From Plantago major (lineage: Eukaryota; Streptophyta; Magnoliopsida; Lamiales; Plantaginaceae), in the NCBI GenBank assembly GCA_026545765.1, contig JAIFAC010000313.1:62001-126000 (forward strand): DNA of 64,000 nucleotides, written 5' to 3'. Position numbers and translations under genes: made by a program. The notes beneath the pieces are model-generated. The model saw nothing but the letters and a program-made list of their open reading frames with translations. It did not search any database and was not told where the DNA came from. Numbering within the stretch: position 1 is the stretch's first letter; every line of letters starts with the position of its first letter. Shown here one piece after another: positions 12,107 through 22,100 of the stretch.

Positions 12107-12785
12107 ATGGAATTGCCTAGTAACGTAAGCAGGGAAGGTACTAGCAATGAGACTCACCCTGGATACGTTCCGATGTGCAAACTTGAAGAGATGCTCAAGG
12201 TTCATCTCGAGATTAAAACCAGGAGAGAAGAACTAGAACAAAAGGCTAAGGATAGCCGAGGAAAGACTGAGATTAGATGAGAACAAAAGAAGAGATAACC
12301 ATGCAAGGGTGGAACTAATGGATGAAGAAGACAGACCCATGGGCGACTATGTTATGCTGAGATTTACACCGCATACTTCGAGCATCTGTCTTGAGAGAAT
12401 TACGAGAGAATATGACCTGAAGGGCACTCATCTGAACCAACTACCGCACTTCTACGGGAACCTAACTGAAAACCCGATGCACTTTATTAGGGAGTTCTAC
12501 ATGAGTCAGTATACCGCCAATGGGCTCTGTAAGAGCATTCCCTAACCGCCTCAAGGACAATGCAAAGGATCGCTATTGTCACTTCCACCAAACAAATAAC
12601 ACATGGGACGGTGGTCAATAAGTTTATGTTCAGGTACTTCCCACTTAAGAAGACATCTGACCTGAAGAATCAAATCCAGAACTTCAGCCAATTCTCCGGA
12701 GAAACTTTTCACGAGGCTTGGGATCGGAGAGATATAAGGATTTACTTGACAATTGCCCAATGCACTTATATGGAACATTCCACAA
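12107..12785 (+). pseudogene. gag: Athila-0 gag, partial and frameshifted
   Basis: Starts at MELPSNVSREG (12107), with a lysine/glutamate-rich coiled-coil-like segment after it. A second frame from 12309 carries LPHFYGNLTENPMHFIREFY, the conserved gypsy capsid start. A third frame carries VNKFMFRYFPLKKTSDLKNQI and FSGETFHEAWDR, the usual following motifs (a Retrotrans_gag-type region). Frame changes lie near 12280 and 12545. The sequence stops at the CACTA terminus. Confidence 0.7.
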
Positions 12786-13030
12786 CACTTCAAGAAAACT
12801 GCCAAATAGTAACGGAATATCCGTCGCTAAATAGCGACTAATCAGCATTGATTAGCGACGGATAAACTATCCGTCGCTATTTAGCAACGGATAGGGTATT
12901 CGTCGCTTATTTCGTTGACTGAATAATAAGGAAAAAAAAAGGAAAAAGGTTTGCTAAATTTAGAGACGGATAGCCCTATCCGTCTCTAAATACGGATAAA
13001 CTTATCCGTCGCTAAGATCCGCAGAAACCC
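12786..13030 (+). mobile_element. terminal fragment of a CACTA transposon
   Basis: It begins CACTTCAAGAAAACTGC, one base from the common CACTACAAGAAA terminal motif of plant CACTA elements. It continues with at least six copies, in both orientations, of a sub-terminal word like ATCCGTCGCTA or its complement (about 12821, 12856, 12880, 12900, 12965-12985, 13000). Such sub-terminal arrays bind the transposase. The opposite terminus and any transposase gene were not found, so this is one end only. Its right limit is uncertain. Confidence 0.75.
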
Positions 13031-13300
13031 TAATATACTCCTTCCTCTTCCTCCCATCACTCACAATTATGATTATCCAATATTTTAGGGTCTCATCTCG
13101 TTCTTCTCACCGCCTTTTGTTAGTCTTTATTTACATTTATATCGCTTCTTGCATTTTATGTGTTTTGTGTTTTACAGGTTTTCGTGTGTTTAGAGAGGTT
13201 TTGGAGGCAAAACGGCGCTTGTATAGAAGTTCATATCCGAGTAGAAGCTCAAAACTCCACTTAGTTGGCGATTTGAGAAGATTCAAATAAAGTGACGCGA
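13031..13300 (+). other. leader-like sequence following the CACTA end, origin unclear
   Basis: AAACCCTAATATACTCC and pyrimidine-rich DNA, then a possible acceptor TTTTACAG and a short open frame to 13290. It could be the 5' untranslated exon region carried inside the CACTA element. I do not recognise a protein. Confidence 0.3.
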
Positions 13301-14207
13301 GACGATTCGAATTCGTGTCGCATCTCAGAGCCCGCGAGATGCATACGTAAACCGTACACGTTCAGAGCCCGCGAGATGCTATTATAACTGTGGTCGCCTC
13401 GCCCATTTCCATGATTCAGAGGCGGAGACACGATCGATTAAAACATAATGCATATACACTTCTTCTTTTCACTCTTTTCTTAGTTTTCTCTAAAAAGCAA
13501 GGAAAACCCTACTTTTGGTTTCTTGCTCTAGTTCTTCATCGATTTCACTTGTAATCGCATTTCATTTACATCGGATTCGGATCTTGAGGTTAGATTATCA
13601 ACAAACCATTCTTTCTTTCACTATTTCTCATCTTGTGTTGGTGAATGCTTGTAATCATATCATGCTTAATTCGATTGTGATTGTTATCAGGTATGTTATT
13701 ACCGTAAGCATGAGTATCTAATCATTCAATAGATGCGTAGAAGGAGTAATCGAATCGCATCGTGACCTAGGTTCGCTGATATGTATTAAGCTCCTTCTCA
13801 AACTTAGTAAAACCCCAATTTCAAGAATCTCTTCCGAATCTTCAAAACCATTCCGGTTAAGAATCAATCGTCTGACAATCGATTGATTTTCTACTTTACA
13901 TCTTCAAAGAATGTCTTGGTTAAACTGAAATTGGTATTTTCTTTGGACAAATAACTGTGACGGCATATGAGCGCTTGGTCTGATTCTTATTCGGTTATTT
14001 CGAAATGCTACCGCATCTATTTGCCCCCTCTTGATTCAAAATTCGTTTTAGTTTACTCGCTTTAGTTTAAGCTTCAAACAAACTCAATTTTACAATCCTA
14101 CATCAAACTCTTACGCTTGATACTTGAAAACGCTATAGTTGCCTAGTTAACTCCTTGAGAACGATCTTGTAGTTAAAGTCTGCTTACAACAACCGCTTAG
14201 TTACTTT
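13301..14207 (+). mobile_element. left part of the Athila-1 5' LTR, split by the Tat element
   Basis: Removing 14208-58632 and one copy of the duplication ACTTT joins this segment to 58638-58669. The result ends TTTGAGCACATCA directly before an Athila primer site (58674). The segment therefore belongs to the LTR of the element whose gag-pol begins at 58823. Two copies of CAGAGCCCGCGAGATGC lie near 13327 and 13364. The left LTR border could not be found and may be truncated by the CACTA end. Confidence 0.6.
14203..14207 (+). repeat. target-site duplication (ACTTT) of the Tat element, left copy
   Basis: ACTTT immediately precedes TGTTAC of the 5' LTR. The same five bases follow the 3' LTR at 58633-58637. 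Five bases is the normal duplication length for Ty3-gypsy integrase. Confidence 0.9.
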
Positions 14208-15057
14208 TGTTACTTATTGCGTCTAATCCGCTAAGGGCGCCATAGTGTGTCCTAAAGCGCATCACGCTTAAATAGCCATTCAAGATCGTCCGACCTCACG
14301 GTCCGCCAAAGTGAATCAACCAAGACGCTTAAAGTCATCGTGCCCTCACAAAGAAGTCCGAGCTAGCTGGAGAAGGGACTTCTAAACCTGGCTACGTCAG
14401 TACAGAGATGCCAAACGGACCGGACGAGAGAATCTCGGACGCCACCATCTCATTAAGACCAAAACATATATAACAGAACCACTGAGATACTTCCGTGAGA
14501 CTTTTGGCTTGGACATCCAGAGTTACCCAAGGGCAGATCAACCAAGCAGACAGATCTGTCCGAGGGACTGACACGGACCCAACGGGCGGAACAGTATTCT
14601 CAGAGGGAAAAGGTCCAAACTACCCTCCCAGGCCCATTGATTAGTACGGGGTTACTATTCACTAATGGGCCATGGGCCAAAGGTAGCATTGGTGTCCAAA
14701 TCTGAAGCATACACTTGGCATCATCTTATGGGCGACCTCATAAGGTACGATAACCATAAATATAGCACAAGGTCCAAGACTTTAAAGGAAGTGGAATCCC
14801 TAAGTCAATTCCCAAGTGTTATCATAATCCCTCATAACTATTACATTGAGAGCTTCCAACTCTCTCTTGAGTAAAGTCTCTTACCGGATTGACATAGGCA
14901 ATCCGGATAACCCATTCTAACCCCCCCCCCCACTTAGTCCTTTCAGGTACTCAAGCTCGGACCGGTACTACGTCGGACTTTAAGTCAGAGGCGGGCCTTA
15001 GACTAGGTTGCTTGTAATAGTATAGTTAGTTAGTGCTCGAGGTTTTACCCCTCAGCA
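14208..15057 (+). mobile_element. 5' LTR of the Tat element
   Basis: 850 bp from TGTTAC to CAGCA. It aligns end to end with 57790-58632, with small indels (for example the long C-run near 14923, which is interrupted in the 3' copy). A TATA-like word lies at 14755-14764 (CATAAATATA); the 3' LTR has the better TATAAATATAG. Confidence 0.92.
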
Positions 15058-15060
15058 TTT

Positions 15061-15078
15061 TGGCGCCGTCTGTGGGAA
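15061..15078 (+). other. primer-binding site of the Tat element
   Basis: TGGCGCCGTCTGTGGGAA lies three bases after the LTR end. This is the characteristic site of Tat-lineage elements. Confidence 0.9.
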
Positions 15079-15113
15079 ATGAGACAAGAAGTTTTCGTAT
15101 TTGAATTGAGCTG

Positions 15114-17140
15114 ATGGCAAGACCAAGACGAATAGCGCGGGCTGGTGCTGCAGGAGTGGGGACTCCACCACCGCGCCCACGAGGACGTCCGCCCACCCGG
15201 GGATGCAGAGCCGCTATGACTGGAAGGAGATATCCGAGTGAGGGACGCACGACCAGCCTGTCCTCGGATGAAGGGGTCGTACGAGCTTCTCCGGCAGAAG
15301 CTCAAGGCCCTGCAGCAGGCCAACAATTCACTATGCTCGATGGTCGCACTGTCCGCACTAGTGATTTCGGACTAAGCGAGACGCAGTTCGATAGGTTGCT
15401 CACAATCATTCAAGGGTGCCTGGGGTCCAACAATGCTCCTCCTCAACACGCCACTCCGCCAGTGGTCACTCCTCCTCAGGCAGAGCCTGCATTATCGAGG
15501 AACAAGCAACGTACGATCCAAGAGAGGTTGGGGAACCAGCCACCTCAAGAGGATTTGCGGAACCTTCTCGACCGACGGGCGTCTGCCTCTCACGCTCGAG
15601 GTGAAGGAAGCCCAAACGGAAGGAGAGAGTATCAAGAAGGAGATAATAGGCACCCAGGAGCTCCGCGACAAGCACCTCCTAGAGACAGAGATCAGGTGGC
15701 GTAAACGTCTAGCGGTCCTGATAGAAGAACTCCTCATGGATGTAGCCGCATCCGAGGACAGGAGAAATCATGACTGCCGATGAAATCTATGCTCAACAGA
15801 AGGCTTTGGAGGCCCAGATTCTGAATCTCGGACGCCTAGTAAAGGACCATGAGCAGATAACCACTAGTGCACCAAATCCCTCGTGTGATGAAATCATGAG
15901 AGAAAAGGAAAGGAACAGAAACTCGGATCAAGCAATCCCGAGCTTGGAGTACTACTACGGGGATGCTTGTCCTGTTGGACACCTGACAAGGTACAACAAC
16001 AAGATGGATTCCAAGGGAATGAGCGACATTACAAAAGCTCTCACGTTCTCATCTACTCTCTTCGGAACGGCTATGGATTGGTACACTACTCTACCGAACA
16101 AGTCGATAAAGTCATATGTAGACCTTTCTTCAAAGTTCTTGGCGCGATTTGGAAAGGCAAAGAGGAGAAAGCGAATCAGAGAGCACCGCGTAAATTATAC
16201 AATGAGCAAGAGGATCTTAGGACCTTCTTTGATCGCTTTCACACGGAAGTTCTTCGAGTTGAGCCGCACAGTATTAAGGAACGGGTCCGTCACCGGTACG
16301 CTAATACTTTCAACTCAGAGCTCCGCAGAAACTATCTAGTCGAGGTGAGGAGAAGCATTTAGATGACATCTGTGAAGAAGTGATGTACGGAGAGGAGTAT
16401 CGGAGGAATGTTCCAGTAAGAGCTGGTTCCAAGAAAGGAAAGGATCCGGTGAAGCAAGAGCAACGCCCGGGGAAGTTTGACTCGAAGAAGGATCACAGGG
16501 ATAGAGGCTTCCACAGGGAGAGAAGTCCGCCGAGGAGATATGCGGATTATACCCGTCTCAACAGACCAAGATCCGACATCTTGGCGACTATCATCGAGAA
16601 AAAGCTGGACATTCAATGGCCCAAGCACTCTCACAACAACCGGAAGAATATGGATACAAAGGGGTATTGCAAGTTCCACAAGTGCTGTGGTCACGAGACT
16701 GATGACTGTATCCAACTAAAAACAGAGGTTGAACACTTGGTACGAGAAGGCAAGCTCAAGGAGCACATCTACATGGATGAACCCTCTAGGCACGATAGAG
16801 CGGAGCGAAGAAGGGAGGATAAGGCTACAGAACCACCTCCCCGTCCGCTATCTTTGCCACCTCCACCGGCTCACTATCCGCCTCGCACGGATGGACGTCT
16901 GTATAGATACTGCGATGGCATGGATATGGAGAACCCTCCCTACAACGGAGTAATCAACACCATTGCAGGCGGGCCATCCGGAGGTGATAGTAGGAACGCA
17001 AGAGAGCGGACGGCTCAAAATCTTCGGAACAACGATAGAGCGTACGCTGCTCCAGCGGGGTACAAACGCTATATCTTTCGATGATAGTGAGATTCCTCTT
17101 CCTACGGCAGGAGGAGAGGACATCGATGATCCAGATGTTC
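15114..17140 (+). pseudogene. gag: Tat gag, frameshifted, ending at the SIRE-A insertion
   Basis: Forms the virus-like particle core. The N-terminal frame (15114-15704, MARPRRIARAG) is basic and proline-rich. After a shift near 15705-15770, the capsid region (15770-16339) has DITKALTFSSTL, GTAMDWYTTLP and SYVDLSSKFLARFGKA, standard Retrotrans_gag motifs. Another shift gives FFDRFHTEVLRV and RYANTFNSELR (about 16220-16340). The frame from 16380 carries the zinc-knuckle-like segment YCKFHKCCGHETDDCIQLK (about 16663-16719) and ends near 17084. The last codons before 17140 (GGEDIDDPDV) continue across SIRE-A into protease at 32975. Confidence 0.9.
17136..17140 (+). repeat. target-site duplication (TGTTC) of SIRE-A, left copy
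   Basis: TGTTC before the left LTR equals 32975-32979 after the right LTR. Collapsing them restores the Tat codons D-V-P-L-V-V-Y-L. Confidence 0.9.
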
Positions 17141-18822
17141 TGTTGGTCCAGATAACGGCAAGTAAAAGACTAGAGGGGGGGGGGGTGAATATTCTTTTAA
17201 AACTTTTGTCGATAAAAACTATTTCTCAGATATCTATGTAGATATCTGATACTTAGATTCAGAGCGTGGAAGACTTAAGATAGATAAGTGCAGAAATAGT
17301 TAAAGTGTGTGTGTGTTGCTGAAATGTAAGTATAGAAAAGTAAATAACATGAAGTATAGTGGTATCCGGAGGTGGCGAATCCTCCAACTAATCCACTTGC
17401 CTTCCAAAGACCTAGAATTCACTAGAATAGATAATCGAGGTCACCTTACAAAAATCCTATTCTAAGATTCCTTAAACAAATGGTTCCCAACCAAATGTTC
17501 CCCCGAGTTGTTCCCTGCTTTCACATTAAGTACTTCCAGACTCGTAAACCTTTTGAGCTATTCCCTAGCTTCCCAAGCTAAGTACTTCCGTGCTCAATAA
17601 CCTCGAGTTATTCCTTAGTTTCTCAAACTAAGTACTTCCCAGACTAATAACCTTGAGTTATTCCTTAGTTTCTCAAACTAAGTACTTCCTCGCTCCACGC
17701 CAAAGGATGGTGTTGGTTTTGGTTCGAGTTGTCGATGAGCTTCTTTAATAACTTTTCGCTTAATCGATAGCTCGTGAATCAAGTATACTTAATACACTTT
17801 TCAATGTATGGTATCTTTTTCTTTTACCCACCCAAGTCTTAGATAAATGTTCTAGAGAATGAATCTTATACTTGATCTTTCAATTCAACTCTTTCACAGA
17901 TAGTCAGGCTTGTTTAGGATCGTGACACTTAGAACTTTAGTACTACTTAAGATCGTGAGCTTTGGTCGCAATGTAAAGCTTCGAGGATAAGTAGTTTGCT
18001 TTGAGAGAGTAAGATGTTCAAATGTGTTTATGGAGTTCAAGGTGTTCAGTGTCTTCTCAAGCGCCTAAGTGTTGATATTTATAGATGAATTTGAGTGCCG
18101 CTTGAATAGTATCCGCTAGTTTAAATCAAATTCAAACTATTGATATCTCGTGTATAGTATCGTAGAAGGTTTGTCTTCTTCTTCGGTTACCGCTGCTTTT
18201 GTTCGTATATCTCCGTCTGCATTTAATGCATTGTACTATACTTTTGTCTCAGAGTGCCAACGGAACTATGCTTTGTATCAGAGACAACCTTGATCAGATT
18301 TCTCTGATTCTTTGCACGTTCTTATCTTTATCTTCAGATACCACTTTTATTGAAACAACTTTGTTTGCAATATATATTTCTTTTTCAGAAATGTGGTTAA
18401 AGCTCAAGGTATCTGAGAATAGATATCTGTGGACACTTTCCTTGTTTTCAGATAGACCTTTTATTTCTCGATATCTCAGGATACAGCTTTATTTAAAACT
18501 ATTCGTGTCTTCAAGATATCCGCCAAGGTATCTCAGAAACTGCTTTTCAGAATCTTGTGCGCCTTCAAATCTTCAATGTCGCTGAACTTGTTATGCTTGG
18601 ATGTCTTCTTGGTCTTCTCTTCATAAAATAAAAATTACATTTTGAGACCTAACATCCTATACAAGATTAGCTAGACTATCATACTTAGTGGGTTTCCTCT
18701 TTTACAATGTTCAAGTGAACCAAGAGTACTAATCACCTTTCTGAGACTAAGATAAGTCATCATGTTGCTGATCAAAATCTAAACAGATATTTCTAACAAA
18801 ATATCTAACAAATTTCCTAACA
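17141..18822 (-). mobile_element. 3' LTR of SIRE-A
   Basis: 1682 bp, plus-strand ends TGTTGGTCCAG and CCTAACA. Similar to 31303-32974 over its length. It contains a G-run near the left end (ten or more G, from about 17172), four 50-52-bp tandem units (17505-17690) and a minus-strand TATA box TATAAATAT at about 18075-18083. Confidence 0.92.
17505..17690 (-). repeat. four tandem 50-52-bp units with a hairpin, in the SIRE-A LTR
   Basis: AGTACTTCC recurs at 17529, 17581, 17631 and 17681. Three of the units contain an inverted repeat, clearest as CTTAGTTT-CTC-AAACTAAG. The right LTR has the same array at about 31650-31842. SIRE-B LTRs carry a shorter related version near 39260-39350. It may be a cis-regulatory array of the Sirevirus LTR. 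Confidence 0.75.
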
Positions 18823-18838
18823 AATTTCCCCCTTTTTG
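18823..18838 (-). other. polypurine tract of SIRE-A
   Basis: On the minus strand CAAAAAGGGGGAAATT lies directly before the 3' LTR start TGTTAGG. This primes plus-strand synthesis. SIRE-B has the matching tract AAAAAGGGGACAATT at 51961-51975. Confidence 0.88.
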
Positions 18839-19168
18839 ATCAGTCAACGATGACTATCTGACCTATTACAACTGACGAGTGATCAATCCAACACTTAATC
18901 ATTTCTTAAGATTTTTCAATTCATTCAATTAAGTGCAGAAAGTAAACATCAACCAAATCACAAGGTGTGATCTTTGCTGACAAGTTATCTTTTATAGAAT
19001 ACTATCTGAGAGTAAGTTCTTCAGATAAGTTACAAAGAAAGATTACGATAACTTCAATACATAAAACAAGTTTAGCTCAACAAAGAAAATACAAAAAAAA
19101 AAATACATAGTAAATTAGGACACCAGGAGTAACCAAGCTCCAAGTAAACATCCTAATAGACTAGTCTT
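18839..19168 (-). other. non-coding spacer between env-like frame and polypurine tract of SIRE-A
   Basis: AT-rich, no frame. It corresponds in position to about 51660-51960 of SIRE-B, where similar words (ACTTTCTGCACTTAAT, GATGTTTACTTTC) occur. Confidence 0.5.
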
Positions 19169-22100
19169 CAACTCTTCAAGTCTTCAACAAGATTTCGTGG
19201 ATCGATCACCAAATTTCCTATCTCCAACCTTTTGATGTCATCGTAATAATCATAGAGAAGTGTTCGACGAGCATCTCAAAGGTGTCTCGCAAATCCACGA
19301 CCTCTTTGTAGGTTTTGGTAGGATTCTTCGACAAAATGTTTGACCCACGTATACTTTCCCCACTTCCGTGCATGCTCTATTCGATATCCAAAGCTTGAAG
19401 TATTCAGAGATAATCCTCGATATCCGATGTCACCTTGTATTGATCTTCGCCAGATAGAACGACTCATGTGGTTCCACATGAAGTCTTGCTCTTGTGCTCG
19501 TTCGTGATATTCGCATTCGTGCACATCATCCGGCTTTCCATATGGACATTCATCGAGAGGTCCTTTCTCATGGCTTCTTGAAAACTTCAAAATCCAACCA
19601 GCTTTAATGTGATTGGTGTTGATCAAGGTTGGCTTATCTTTTCTCCATGCCATAAGTTGTTTATGGATTGGTTCGAAATCTTGAATTTACCAAGAGATGC
19701 TTAAGTTCCGTAATCCAATAGCCATTTTTCCGATTGATGCACCAGAGACAGAGGAATCATTGTCATTCTTCACATACTCTATTTCGCTTCTTCCGCCCGA
19801 GTGGAAGTTGAATTTTTCTTTGCTCTCACTGCTCCTTCTCTCTTGAATTCTCTTTGGGTTGTTGCTTGAAGAACCACCGGATAGACTTGGTATTTCCAGA
19901 GGGTGTTTTAGCGCTAGGGCTTTGCAGCATGGGCCCGCCAGCTTTCAATTTTCCTTTTTCCGTGAAGAGGAGCTTCATCTTCATCGCTTTTCATCATCAT
20001 CAAGATTAAATCTTGTGAGAGTTTTACGCTTCTTCATCGCTTCAAAGGACTTGATTTCGCCTTCTTCTTTTCTTCGTAAGATTCATCAATCCTTTAACTG
20101 CCTTCTCCTTGGAGCCTTCGTACTCCTTGGAGGTTTCGTGCTACGGCCCTTGTTATCATTGCGCCCTTCAAGAGGTTTCTCGAAGCAACTACTATTTGCA
20201 AAGCACTGCTTGAGGAGGGTTCATTGATTCGAGTGGTGGTGGAAGTTTTCATGTTTCTTCTTCCTCTCGAGCCGCACTACCTGCATTTCTTCTTGTTTTC
20301 TTCTCCTTCTTCCCATTCTCCCGACTTTGAGGTCCAGATTTGTACACTCTTTCCCCTTAGTTATTGTCATCGACTACCTCATAAAAGAATCTAAGAGAGA
20401 GTTAAATGCCCTTGCAAATAATTGTAGGCGTGAACAACTTCAAGTTCGGCTTTGAGCTCTCGATTTTGTTTGATAAGTCCATTGTCCTTATCGCTGAGCT
20501 CCCAATGGGCCTAGGATGGCATCTGCTTCCAAAGAAGGTAACTTGCCTCTTGGAAAGATTTTTCACTAAAGACGATCATCGCCCTTATCATTCCCGCATC
20601 TTTCGAGCAATGACTATGCTAGTTGTTCTCGAGTGACGAGCTCAAAGGAACTTTTTCATTTCGTAGGGACGGAGGCAATTACTTCCTTGTTCGTGAAGAC
20701 ATCTCCTTTTCAGATGTGCGATTTTGGTATCTGCTCATGTATTCATGGAGTGGACATTTCGCGCTTTGAAAGTTTCAGAGCAACCGCTTCTTTTCAAGTG
20801 TGAAACCGCTTAGATGTTCATTCATTGCGGTGCTCGCCAAAGTCTTGTCTTCTTCATCATCCGAGTAATCATCCCAAAGGATCTTCATCCTCTCGACATT
20901 CTCATCGATTGTGTAGTCCAAAGAACCATCTCGTAGATTGGTTTCTTCCCTTTTGGGAGGAGGATGGTACTTCTTTTGAAGATGATGCACCTTAGCATCA
21001 TGCTTAATTTCGTATACTTCTTTAATATCGAAGTTCTTTGGTGATGACATTTACAAAGATCCGTAGCTCTTTAACCTCGTGAGTACGCAATCATCTCTTG
21101 CAGATATTGATCTTGTAGTTGGTCAAGCTTGTCTATGGATTTAGCTATCCGTCTTCCAGCTTGAAGATGGAACTGTTGTTCTTCTTCCAACAGCTTGTCC
21201 GAGTTGAGCGCCTCGATCGAGTATTCAACAATTTCTCGAGCGATTTCTCGTAATCCTCAACTACTTGTTCAAGATAACCTTTGTTGGGAAGATGGACGAG
21301 TTGACTTTTGAGGAGATGGAGACGGAGATTTCGTGCTTTCCTCTCGCTTATGCTTTCAGCTTGAGGCATGATTTCTTTGTGAAATTCCTCCGTCCCCGGT
21401 CCAGGGCATCATCATCATCCTTTTGTCTCAGGTCATCCTTTTGGTGATGGTCTGGAGGTTCATCAAGTCGTTGCTTATCTCTTCCTCCTCATCATCTTCG
21501 TATACATAAGATTGATTACTTCAGAATAGTGATCTTCGCCCATTAACCTCTTCTTGTTCGTAAGGTATAAATTGCGTAGTTCAAGGCGTAATCGCTTGAA
21601 TGCCATATGTAATCTTGTCCACCATCCGCCTGCTCAAAGGCTTCAGATCAAATCAGGCGCCACTTGTCCGGAGAAATCCTTATGCAATAGAGTCGCAATC
21701 GTAATCGCTCGGTAGGAACATTGCATGGATATATGTCTCCAAGTCAAGAGCTCGTGCTCGTCTCGTTGGTTGATCTGTGATTCTCAATATTTCGTAGAGA
21801 TCGAGCACCTTAACCTTTGCCATTTCTCAAGCATTCAATATGCTTTCAGTGGTTTGAGCTTTGAAGAAGGGAAGTAGTCCCTTTTCTCATCATTGGGAGC
21901 CCTTTGCACTTGTTTGAGCTCAAAGAAAGAGTTTTGAGTGAGCTTCAAAACTTTTGTAGATATCTGAGTAGATGTAGTTTAGTTTCGAGTTACCCGAGTA
22001 AGTACTTCAGCTCAGAGATTTGTGCTCGAGACAATTGGTGTCTCAGATATCTTGTTGTGAGGTGGAGACTTGGAAGTCTGGTCCTCATCAACCTTTCTTT

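Larger units (their letters stand above)
10552..12785 (+). mobile_element. Athila-like Ty3-gypsy fragment (Athila-0)
   Basis: LTR (10552-11784), leader and partial gag (12107-12785). The element interrupts Copia-1 gag and is itself cut at 12786 by a CACTA transposon end. No pol is present. The lineage call rests on the gag style and on the LTR end GTGCACATCA followed by a degenerate gypsy primer site. Confidence 0.6.

Noticed and set aside
15026..15326. minus-strand frames across the Tat primer site and gag start
   Set aside because: They cross the LTR/internal border and overlap the plus-strand gag N-terminus; shadows of a GC-rich basic coding stretch.
17172..17182. long G-run near the SIRE-A LTR end as a possible G-quadruplex or telomeric signal
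   Set aside because: A homopolymer that varies in length among the four Sirevirus LTRs; more likely slippage or base-calling noise.
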